Source of the DNA: Streptomyces carminius
Lineage (GTDB): Bacteria; Actinomycetota; Actinomycetes; Streptomycetales; Streptomycetaceae
Assembly (NCBI RefSeq): GCF_002794255.1
Contig: NZ_PGGW01000019.1
Span: forward strand, 250,501 to 314,500
Reading direction: 5' to 3'
DNA length: 64,000 nucleotides
In this document: positions 57,638 through 64,000 of the stretch, one piece after another
How positions within the stretch are numbered: position 1 is the stretch's first letter
How the letters are laid out: each line of letters begins with the position of its first letter
Notes under the pieces: generated by a model
Databases searched by the model: none
Told to the model about the DNA's origin: nothing
The model's input: the letters and a program-made list of their open reading frames with translations, nothing else
Made by a program: the position numbers and the translations under genes

Positions 57638-58555
57638 TCAAGCGGTCAGGTGGCGGGGAACGGTGGGGTTGTCCGGGTCGCTCAGCCACTCCATCAGGCC
57701 GCCGTCGTAGACGCTCACCTTCGTGTGTCCGGCGTCCACCAGGCACAGCGCGACCAGCGGGGCGTTGAGCCCGGAGTTGCAGTACACGATTGCCGGGTGG
57801 TCGGCGGGGATGTGCTCCAGGAGCCGCCGGCGGTCGGGACGGGGGCGCAGGACCGGGGAGCCGGGCCAGTTGATCGACGGGTAGGGCAGGGTGTCGGTAC
57901 CGGGTTGGCCCAGGGAGGGGAACGGCACGTCGAGGCTGCCGGGCAGGCTGGTGGACATGACCCGGGCGGCGCCGGGCGGAAGGACGGACACGTCGTCGGG
58001 AAGTTCGGGGACGGCGTTGACCAGACTCGCGCCGCCCGGGCTGGTGACGGCGTCGAGGACTTGGCCGCGGTCGGCCCACATGTCCGTCCTGGGGCGGGCG
58101 GTGAAGACGGCGGGGGCGGGCGTGACCTCGCCGGAGGTGACGGGGCGACGCTCGGCCGTCCACTTGCGCAGGCCACCGTCGAGGAGCGCGACCCGTTCGT
58201 GCCCGGCGGCCTTGAGGATCCACCACAGTCGAGCCGCGTTCTGCCCGAACTCGTTGTCGTGGACGACGACGGTCGTGCTGTCGCCGACACCCAGGCGCCC
58301 GAAGACCTCGGCCGCACGCCCGGAGCCGGGGCGGGTGATGCCGAACGGGCTGCCGGGTTCGACGACGTCCTGGACCAGGTCGGCGAACACGGCACCGGGG
58401 ATGTGGGCGCGCTGGTAGGCGTCGCGCATCGGGCGCAGGTGCGGGGCGTCGGGCGCCAGCAGTACCGATGCGTCGAGGACGCGGAGGGCGGGGTCGTCCA
58501 GACGGGCGGCGAGCCAGTCGGTGGTAACCAGCGGGCTCGGGGTTTCGACAGCCAT
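57638..58555 (-). CDS. Two-domain rhodanese (thiosulfate/3-mercaptopyruvate sulfurtransferase)
   Basis: It transfers sulfane sulfur to thiol or cyanide acceptors. The 305-residue protein has an inactive N-terminal rhodanese domain (to about 145) and a C-terminal domain with catalytic C259 in VYCNSGLNAP. The family usually has CxxGVTA or CGSGVTA; the longer SGLNAP loop places it with divergent SseA-like proteins. It starts at ATG and lies inside the inverted-repeat-bounded segment, so it is probably cargo rather than part of the ancestral locus. Confidence 0.9.
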   Translation of the reverse strand: MAVETPSPLVTTDWLAARLDDPALRVLDASVLLAPDAPHLRPMRDAYQRAHIPGAVFADLVQDVVEPGSPFGITRPGSGRAAEVFGRLGVGDSTTVVVHDNEFGQNAARLWWILKAAGHERVALLDGGLRKWTAERRPVTSGEVTPAPAVFTARPRTDMWADRGQVLDAVTSPGGASLVNAVPELPDDVSVLPPGAARVMSTSLPGSLDVPFPSLGQPGTDTLPYPSINWPGSPVLRPRPDRRRLLEHIPADHPAIVYCNSGLNAPLVALCLVDAGHTKVSVYDGGLMEWLSDPDNPTVPRHLTA

Positions 58556-58722
58556 GGAGCCACATCAGCACAGGCGGACAGTCCGGGCACGTTGGCTTGC
58601 CGAAACAGCAAGCGCACGGCTCCTGGCAGGTCATGTGTCGCGCGGTCATGGGCGGACCGCCGGCAAAGGGCGGCAACCGACGCGCCCAGCGAACCCGTGC
58701 GATCCGGGGGTTCGCGGCGACC

Positions 58723-58740
58723 CGAATCCGATCGGATTCG
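58723..58740. repeat. 18-bp perfect palindrome before the recombinase remnant
   Basis: CGAATCCGATCGGATTCG, 52 nt upstream of the recombinase ATG and between it and the divergent rhodanese gene. Candidate operator or recombination site. The rest of 58556-58791 holds no gene. Confidence 0.6.
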
Positions 58741-58791
58741 CTGGTGACTGCCGACAGGGTCCGGCCCTCCGTCCGGAAGACGCCCTCCGGT

Positions 58792-59312
58792 ATGGCGAAC
58801 CTGGTCTGCAAGCGGGTCCGGAACGACCGGCAGAACCTCGTCCTGGACGAGGCCGGGGTCCAGGATCCGGTCGTCTTCGAGGAGGACTCGGGCACTTCCG
58901 GCCGCCCCCGCCCTCTCCGGCGCCCGAAGTTCCGCGCACCCCTCGGCTACGCACGGCCGGGTGACACCGTCCACCTCTCCGAGACGTTCGCCTCGTACGC
59001 GGCACCGGGAACATCCTCGACGTCCCCCACCGCGACCAGGCAGTGCCGCCCATCCACGACGGCGCGTTCTCCGCGACGGACCTCACCGCTCGCCACCCGC
59101 GCGCCGGCGAGCCGCTGTCCACCGTGAAGTCCATGGTCCTGCCCGACCACACCGCCATCGAGAATGACGCCACGGCCCAGGAGCTGCCGGTCACCCTCGA
59201 CGTGCCGGGCCGGCTCGCCGGTTTCCTCCGCACCACCGGGCTGGAGCCGACCGAACGGGCCGCACTCGACCAGGGGATCCCCGTGATCCCGGCCCGCCGG
59301 GAGTACGGGAAC
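58792..59312 (+). pseudogene. Frameshifted, internally deleted serine recombinase
   Basis: The first part (58792-58989) reads ANLVCKRVRNDRQNLVLDEA, then VVFEEDSGTS, then GYARPGDTVHLSETF, the catalytic-domain pattern of resolvase/invertase proteins. A one-base loss at about 58990 shifts the frame; the next frame continues LVRGTGNILDV, IHDGAFSATDLTARHP and STVKSMV, then jumps to LPDHTAIENDA and a C-terminal region. From memory of intact relatives, about 80 residues including the HTH are missing. The N-terminal catalytic Ser motif is also degraded. 59313-59505 has no recognisable gene. Confidence 0.75.
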
Positions 59313-59505
59313 CTCGCCGGCACCCCCGCGCCGAAGCGCTGTACCGATGTTCCCCGAGGCCGGTGTCCGGGGAAGTGGTTCCTGGGCGGGGGCGGCCGGG
59401 TGGGTCGTCGGCGCACCGCTGGTGGGCGGGAGCCTTTGCCGGTGCTCCGGGCCCGACGGCCCTTCACGGACGGGCCGGGGCAGCACAGGACTCGACCCGC
59501 GGACG

Positions 59506-59661
59506 GGCGACGGGCGGGAGGGGACGGGGAGGGGCGGCCGTTCCGGACACTCAAGTACGATTTGCGGCCAATGAGCGGGCAAGGAAACGTGGCACGGCAA
59601 CGGCCGTAAATCGTACCGTCCGGAATGGTCGCCCCGGACCGGCCCCGACCCCAGCACCCAC
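59506..59661 (-). repeat. Right 156-bp inverted repeat
   Basis: Reverse complement of 57144-57299 with about 4 mismatches; it ends 56 nt from the stop of the convergent glycosyltransferase gene. Confidence 0.95.
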
Positions 59662-59716
59662 CCAACCCGCACCCGCACCCGCGAACCCCGTGCAAGGCCG
59701 CAAGGCCGCAAGGCCG

Positions 59717-60874
59717 CTACAGCAGTTCCCGCAGCCGCCCGGCCAGCAGGTCCCAGCGCCAGCGCTCCTCGACCCACGCCCGGCCGCGCTCACCCATCCG
59801 GCGGCGCAGCTCCGGGTCCCCCAGCAGCGTGACGATCCGCTCGGCCGTCTCCCGCTCGGCCTCACCGCCCCCGGCCCCGCCACGCACCACCCAGCCGGTC
59901 TCACCGTCCAGCACGGCGTCGGGTGCGCCCCCGGAGTCGCCCGCGACGACCGGCAGGCCGGTCGCCGACGCCTCCAGGTAGACGATCCCCAGCCCCTCCA
60001 CGTCGAGCCCGCCCCGGCGGGTGCGGCAGGGCATGGCGAAGACGTCGCCCGCGCCGTGGTGCGCAGGGAGCTCCTCCCAGGGGACCGGCCCGGTGAAGCG
60101 CACCGAGCCGGCGACGCCGGTGGCCTCCGCCAGCTTCCGCAGCGTCTCCCCGTACGGTCCGCCGCCGACGATCAGCAGCACCGCGTCGGGCACCTCGGCC
60201 AGCACCCGGGGCATGGCGCGGATCAGGGTGTCCTGCCCCTTGCGCGGCACCAGCCGCGACACGCACACCACCACCGGCCGGTCCGCCAGCCCGAGCCGGG
60301 CGCGTACGGCGTGACCGCCGGAGCCGGGGTGGAAGGTCTTCTCGTCGACGCCGGGCGGCAGATGGACCATCCGGGACGCCGCCTGTTCGGTGAGCGCGGC
60401 GGCGATCCGTGAGCGGGTGTACTCGCCGAGGTAGGTGAGGGTGTCGGTGCCCTCACCGATGCGGCGCAGCAGTCGCCGGGCGGCGGGCAGCCCGGCCCAG
60501 CCGGCCTCGTGGCCGTGGGTGGTGGCCACCAGCCGTTCCGCGCCCGCCCGGCGCAGCGCGGGCGCCATCAGGCCGAGCGGTGCCGCCGCCCCGAACCACA
60601 CCGAGCCGCAGCCGTGTTCGCGCAGCAGCTCCACCGCGCGGCGCGTCACGTGCGGGGTGGGGAGCAGCATGGTGGTGCGGTCGCGCACGACGGTGAAGGG
60701 CTGCGCGGCGTCGAAGCGGGCGGTCGCCTCGGCGCCCTCGTGTCCCCGCTTCCAGGTGGAGGCGTAGACCACGACCCGCTCGGGGTCCAGCCGCAGCGCC
60801 ATGCTGTGCAGGAACGCCTGGATGCCGCCGGGGCGGGGCGGGAAGTCGTTGGTGACGATCAGGGTCTTGTGCAT
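59717..60874 (-). CDS. GT4 glycosyltransferase (PimB'-like mannosyltransferase)
   Basis: The 385-residue GT-B enzyme starts TLIVTNDFPPRPGGIQ, has VVCVSRLVPRKGQD and the donor-site EGLGIVYLEASATGLPVV (E-x7-E). The likely reaction is GDP-mannose transfer to phosphatidylinositol mannoside, inferred from similarity to PimB' and the mycobacterial gene order (fadD15-pimB'). TACTGT lies 8 nt before the ATG, suggesting a leaderless message. The promoter overlaps that of the divergent membrane protein within 60 nt. Confidence 0.9.
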   Translation of the reverse strand: MHKTLIVTNDFPPRPGGIQAFLHSMALRLDPERVVVYASTWKRGHEGAEATARFDAAQPFTVVRDRTTMLLPTPHVTRRAVELLREHGCGSVWFGAAAPLGLMAPALRRAGAERLVATTHGHEAGWAGLPAARRLLRRIGEGTDTLTYLGEYTRSRIAAALTEQAASRMVHLPPGVDEKTFHPGSGGHAVRARLGLADRPVVVCVSRLVPRKGQDTLIRAMPRVLAEVPDAVLLIVGGGPYGETLRKLAEATGVAGSVRFTGPVPWEELPAHHGAGDVFAMPCRTRRGGLDVEGLGIVYLEASATGLPVVAGDSGGAPDAVLDGETGWVVRGGAGGGEAERETAERIVTLLGDPELRRRMGERGRAWVEERWRWDLLAGRLRELL

Positions 60875-60882
60875 CGCCGCCG

Positions 60883-60888
60883 ACAGTA
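60883..60888 (-). promoter_or_regulatory. -10 box of leaderless glycosyltransferase
   Basis: TACTGT on the minus strand, 8 nt before the ATG at 60874. Confidence 0.45.
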
Positions 60889-60922
60889 CCCGGCACCCGC
60901 CGGGGGCCGTGTCCCCACCCGG

Positions 60923-60928
60923 TACGGT
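60923..60928 (+). promoter_or_regulatory. -10 box of leaderless DUF2029 gene
   Basis: TACGGT, 6 nt before the ATG at 60935, back to back with the divergent promoter. Confidence 0.5.
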
Positions 60929-60934
60929 CGGTCC

Positions 60935-62197
60935 ATGCGCCTCTCCCTCGCGGCCTGGGCCGCCACCCGGACCGTGCTGCTCCTGTGCGTGTTCAAGGTG
61001 ATCACGGTGCCGGGACCGGACGTCACCAGCGACGTGTCGGTGATCTACCACGGCTGGTACGAGGTGCTGCGCACCGGCTCCTTCCCGGTGGGCGACGTCA
61101 CCTGGCAGTACCCGCCCGCCGCCGCGCTGGCGATCCTCTCCCCCGCGCTGCTGCCCTTCCTGGCCTATCCGGCGGCCTTCTACACGCTGGTCTGCGCCGC
61201 CGACGCGGCGGTGTTCGCGATGCTGCTGTACGCCTCCCGCCGGGCCCCCGGGCGCGGGCGCGGCCGTGCCGGGGTGTGGGTGTGGGTGGCCGGGGTGCCG
61301 CTGCTGGGTCCGACCGTGTACGCCCGCTACGACCTGATGGTCACCGCCGTCGCGGTGGCCGCGCTGCTGGCCCTGTCCCGCAGCCCGCGCGCGGCCGGGG
61401 CGCTGGCGGCCTTCGGCGCGCTGCTGAAGGTGTGGCCCGCGCTGCTGCTGGCGGGCACCCCGCGTGGGCGGACCACCCGGGTGGCGTGGGGCGCGGCCGT
61501 GGTGACGGGGCTGGTGCTGACCGCCCTCTTCGCCGCCGCCATGCCCGGAGCGCTGGACTTCCTCACCCATCAGCGCGACCGGGGCACCGAGGTGGAGTCG
61601 GTGGGCGCCCTGGTCCTCCACGTGGCCCGGCACTTCGGCTGGGAGGGGCAGGTGCTGCTGAACTACGGGTCGGTGGAGTTCCTGGGCCCGCATGTGGAGA
61701 CGGTGAGCACCGTGGCGCTGGTGTGCTCGGCCGCCGCGTTCGGCTGGCTGCTGCTGTGGCGGCTGCGCGCGGTGGAGTGGACCGCGAGCACCGCTGCGGA
61801 CGCCGCGTTCGCCGCGGTGCTGCTGTTCACCGTCACCAGCCGGGTGATCAGCCCGCAGTACATGGTCTGGCTGGTGGGCCTGGCGGCGGTGTGCGCGGTG
61901 CTGCGCACCGGCCGCCAGGGGCTGCCCGCGCTGCTGGTGGTGGTGGCGACCGGGGTGACGCTGCTGGAGTTCCCGGTGTACTTCGGGAACGTGGTGGCGA
62001 GCGACGCACTGGGGGTGACGCTGCTGGTGCTGCGCAACGGGCTGCTGCTGACCGCCGCGGTACTGGCGTGCGCCCGGCTGTGGCGCACCACGGTGACCGA
62101 GCCCCGGCTGCGGGCCGCGGCCGGCCGGGACGGGGACGGCGGCACCGGGGAGGCCGCGGGCCGGGAGCGGGCGGAGGACCGGCTGCTGTCCCGGTGA
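60935..62197 (+). CDS. DUF2029/GT87 membrane glycosyltransferase
   Basis: The 420-residue protein has about ten membrane helices. The segment VIYHGWYEVLRTGSFP with QYPPAAALAI in the first loop is typical of polyprenyl-phosphate-mannose-dependent GT87 enzymes (PimE-like alpha-mannosyltransferases). RVISPQYMVWLVGLA is another family segment. The C-terminal 40 residues are a charged cytoplasmic tail. Divergent from a PimB-like enzyme, it probably also serves mannolipid synthesis; the product is unknown. Confidence 0.88.
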   Translation: MRLSLAAWAATRTVLLLCVFKVITVPGPDVTSDVSVIYHGWYEVLRTGSFPVGDVTWQYPPAAALAILSPALLPFLAYPAAFYTLVCAADAAVFAMLLYASRRAPGRGRGRAGVWVWVAGVPLLGPTVYARYDLMVTAVAVAALLALSRSPRAAGALAAFGALLKVWPALLLAGTPRGRTTRVAWGAAVVTGLVLTALFAAAMPGALDFLTHQRDRGTEVESVGALVLHVARHFGWEGQVLLNYGSVEFLGPHVETVSTVALVCSAAAFGWLLLWRLRAVEWTASTAADAAFAAVLLFTVTSRVISPQYMVWLVGLAAVCAVLRTGRQGLPALLVVVATGVTLLEFPVYFGNVVASDALGVTLLVLRNGLLLTAAVLACARLWRTTVTEPRLRAAAGRDGDGGTGEAAGRERAEDRLLSR

Positions 62198-62204
62198 CCC
62201 GCCG

Positions 62205-63479
62205 TCAGCCGCCCAGTTCCCGGCGGACGTGGTCGCGCCAGTGCGCGGTGAACCCTGCCAGGTCCGTACCGAGGACCTCGCGGAGCGCGGCGTCCACCGC
62301 GCGCTTCCGGGCCTCTCCTCCGTCCCCGTCGCCGGGTGGGCCGTTCCGGCCCGTCCGCAGGTACAGCTCGGTCAGTTTCCCCTCGCCCCAGCGCTCCGCC
62401 ACCATCCGGCAGGCCAGCCAGCCGCCCTCGTAGGCCCGGGCGAGCCGGCCGCCGTCCCCGGCGAAGCCGAAGTCCTCGTCCGCAGGAAGCTCTTCGGGCA
62501 GCTCGCCGCGGCGCGCGGCCTCGGTGAGCCGGGGCGCGACGAGAGTGGGCGGCCGTCCGGTGCCGTGGTAGGCGACCCAGTCGGCGAAGCCCTCCGAGAG
62601 CCACATCGGGGTGGCTGCGGTGGTGTACCGGCGGGTGGCGACGTGGGTCGTCTCATGGGTCATGACGATCCGCCGGCCCCGCTCGCCGAGCACCCCGTAG
62701 GCCCGCGGGTTGACCACGATCCGCTCCGCGGGCTTCGCGTCCCGGCCGGGACCGCCCGCCTCGCCGGTGGTGACGGCCGCGATGCCCCGGTAGGAGTCGG
62801 GATCGCCGCCCAGGAGCGCCGCCATCCCCTCCACCGAGGCGGGTGCCTCGACCAGCACCCGGCGGGACCAGTCGCGCGGCCAGCGGGCGGCGACCGCGGG
62901 CACCGCGCGGTCGGCGTCGGCGGCCAGGGCGCGCAGCCCCTCCCCGGGTCGGCCGACGCCGAGGACCAGGCTGCGTTCACCGCGGACGACGGTCATCCGG
63001 CCCTGCTCCCACAGTTGTTCGGTGCCGTCGCGCTCCGAGGAGACGTACCAGCGGTCCTGCCGCTCGGTGAGGGTCAGGTTCTCCTCGGCCCGCACGGGCG
63101 CCGTGTCGTACCCCTCCACGCGGTAGCTCAGCTCGGCCCGTACGGCGATCCGGCGCGCCCCGCCTCCGCGGCCCGGGAGCGGGAAGGCGTCGTCGCCGAC
63201 GGCGGTGACCCGGTAGGACCACTGGCTCAGCGGCAGCCGGGCGAGATTGCCGAACACCGTGCGCTGGGCGGCCCGGTAACGGTCCGCCAGGGGGTCGACG
63301 GTCGCCAGGTAGGCCGCCCGGTCACCGGCGAGGACGGCCTCGGCCTGCCGGTCCAGCAGCGCCTGGAGCGGCGCGTGCGGCGCGTCCCGGCCCGCCGGCC
63401 CGCCGCAGCCGGTCAGGAGCACCAGCAGCCCGGCCGACAGCGCGGCCACCCACGACACCGTCCGGCTCCGCCATCTCAT
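62205..63479 (-). CDS. Lipoprotein with zinc-peptidase-like HExxH motif
   Basis: The 424-residue protein has a signal peptide with lipobox LLTGC (C25), an NTF2-like beta-rich middle domain (about 40-165) and a C-terminal domain with HETTH (275-279) followed by WLSEGFADWVA, where E is the third ligand of gluzincin peptidases. It is probably a surface metallopeptidase. TACGAT (63486-63491) 6 nt before the ATG suggests a leaderless message. It converges on the DUF2029 gene with a 7-nt gap. Confidence 0.85.
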   Translation of the reverse strand: MRWRSRTVSWVAALSAGLLVLLTGCGGPAGRDAPHAPLQALLDRQAEAVLAGDRAAYLATVDPLADRYRAAQRTVFGNLARLPLSQWSYRVTAVGDDAFPLPGRGGGARRIAVRAELSYRVEGYDTAPVRAEENLTLTERQDRWYVSSERDGTEQLWEQGRMTVVRGERSLVLGVGRPGEGLRALAADADRAVPAVAARWPRDWSRRVLVEAPASVEGMAALLGGDPDSYRGIAAVTTGEAGGPGRDAKPAERIVVNPRAYGVLGERGRRIVMTHETTHVATRRYTTAATPMWLSEGFADWVAYHGTGRPPTLVAPRLTEAARRGELPEELPADEDFGFAGDGGRLARAYEGGWLACRMVAERWGEGKLTELYLRTGRNGPPGDGDGGEARKRAVDAALREVLGTDLAGFTAHWRDHVRRELGG

Positions 63480-63485
63480 ACGCCG

Positions 63486-63491
63486 ATCGTA
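63486..63491 (-). promoter_or_regulatory. -10 box of leaderless lipoprotein gene
   Basis: TACGAT on the minus strand, 6 nt before the ATG at 63479. Confidence 0.5.
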
Positions 63492-63525
63492 CGGACCCGG
63501 CCGGGGCGGTGGGCGGCGCGGCGGC

Positions 63526-64000
63526 TCAGGGCCGGACCACGGCGGCGACCGGCATCATCCCCACCGGGTCGTACCGCACCCGCGCCCCGGGGCGCGGGGC
63601 GTGCACCACCTGGCCGCCGCCGGCGTACATCCCGACGTGGCTGGCGTCCGACCGGTAGACGACCAGGTCGCCCGGGCGGGCCTGGTCCAGTGGTACGTGC
63701 CGCCCGGCGTGCAGCTGCCCCTGCGAGGTGCGCGGCAGGGAGACGCCGGCCCGGCCGTACGCCCAGGAGGTCAGCCCCGAGCAGTCGAAGGAGTGGGGAC
63801 CGGCCTGGCCCCAGGCGTACGGCGAACCGACCGCCCGCCGTGCGGCCGCCAGCGCCGCCGCGGCCCGCGCCGGGACACCCGCCGGCGTCTCGCGCGGGAT
63901 CCGGTCCGTGCCGCGCGGAACGCGCTCGCGGGACGCGCGCTCCTCGGCCGGCAGCCGGTTGAGCAGCCGCTGGGCGGCCCCGAGCCTGCGCTGCACGGCC
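63526..64000 (-). CDS. NlpC/P60 peptidoglycan endopeptidase, 5' end outside window
   Basis: The visible 158 residues include the end of a helical region (RRLGAAQRLLNRLPAEER) and a complete NlpC/P60 domain with the catalytic Cys in SFDCSGLTSWAY and His in SHVGMYAGGGQVVHAP. It would cut stem peptides outside the cell. The frame is still open at base 64000, so the N-terminal coiled coil and signal peptide lie beyond it. The mycobacterial equivalent is Rv2190c. Confidence 0.93.
   Translation of the reverse strand, partial: AVQRRLGAAQRLLNRLPAEERASRERVPRGTDRIPRETPAGVPARAAAALAAARRAVGSPYAWGQAGPHSFDCSGLTSWAYGRAGVSLPRTSQGQLHAGRHVPLDQARPGDLVVYRSDASHVGMYAGGGQVVHAPRPGARVRYDPVGMMPVAAVVRP

Larger units (their letters stand above)
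57144..59661. mobile_element. Decayed inverted-repeat-flanked insertion with rhodanese and recombinase remnant
   Basis: Two 156-bp inverted repeats bound 2.5 kb that interrupts an otherwise conserved convergent fadD/glycosyltransferase pair. Inside are a rhodanese gene, an 18-bp palindrome, a broken serine recombinase and non-coding remnants. No transposase or target-site duplication was found, so the mechanism is open. Confidence 0.6.

Noticed and set aside
58556..58640. A Cys-rich small protein (MTCQEPCACCFGK...) on the minus strand upstream of the rhodanese
   Set aside because: The frame has no nearby stop and runs into the rhodanese gene out of frame; no ribosome site was found. Cys density alone is weak evidence.

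Overview
The window is about 72% G+C actinobacterial chromosome, almost certainly Streptomyces or a very close relative. The evidence is the gene order (yggS-pgeF-ftsZ-ftsQ-murG-ftsW-murD-mraY-murF-murE-ftsI-ftsL-rsmH, then MoxR/DUF58/transglutaminase, a DUF3040 protein, metF, thiOSG, a PASTA kinase, class II DAHP synthase, pfkA, glucokinase, FadD, a PimB-like glycosyltransferase and NlpC/P60), GTG/TTG starts, ATGA/GTGA-coupled genes and many leaderless starts. From memory the order matches the SCO2081 to SCO2137 region of S. coelicolor, and the backbone also matches Rv2145c to Rv2190c of Mycobacterium tuberculosis. No database search was run.

Region 1 (1-16.7 kb, leftward): the division and cell wall (dcw) cluster. 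A promoter candidate before rsmH (16511-16538) could drive rsmH-ftsL-ftsI-murE-murF-mraY-murD, mostly coupled by 4-nt stop/start overlaps. Three strong hairpins separate murD from ftsW. ftsZ has its own 276-nt upstream region. Region 2 (16.7-27.7 kb): beta-carbonic anhydrase, a MoxR/DUF58/transglutaminase operon, a DUF3040 membrane protein, a methyltransferase, a HEPN protein, a phytoene-desaturase-like flavoprotein and a membrane protein with a Gly/Tyr/Gln-rich tail. Region 3 (27.7-36.9 kb): metF, thiE, an Rv2175c-like DNA-binding protein, an FAD reductase, a TPP riboswitch with thiO-thiS-thiG, and a four-PASTA kinase followed by a lytic transglycosylase. Region 4 (36.9-45.2 kb): endonuclease IV; a His-rich DUF4396 membrane protein behind a CsoR-like operator; a molybdopterin oxidoreductase; bacterioferritin and its ferredoxin with an iron box; DAHP synthase; a Trp-Trp-Trp leader peptide and attenuator before a fused TrpE-TrpG; and an atypical phosphofructokinase.

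Region 5 (45.3-57.1 kb): a NarL/LuxR two-component pair, a PlsC acyltransferase, an alpha/beta hydrolase, an EEP phosphatase, glucokinase with its upstream partner, an ArsA-like ATPase coupled to an SRPBCC protein, a metallophosphoesterase and FadD. Region 6 (57.1-59.7 kb) interrupts the conserved order: two 156-bp near-identical inverted repeats enclose a rhodanese gene and a frameshifted, internally deleted serine recombinase. It looks like a decayed insertion between two convergent housekeeping genes. Region 7 (59.7-64 kb): a PimB-like glycosyltransferase, a DUF2029 mannosyltransferase-like protein, a lipoprotein with an HExxH motif and the 3' part of an NlpC/P60 hydrolase.

The main themes are peptidoglycan synthesis and its control, thiamine and aromatic biosynthesis, iron and copper handling, and central glucose metabolism. 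No CRISPR array, tRNA or rRNA was seen.
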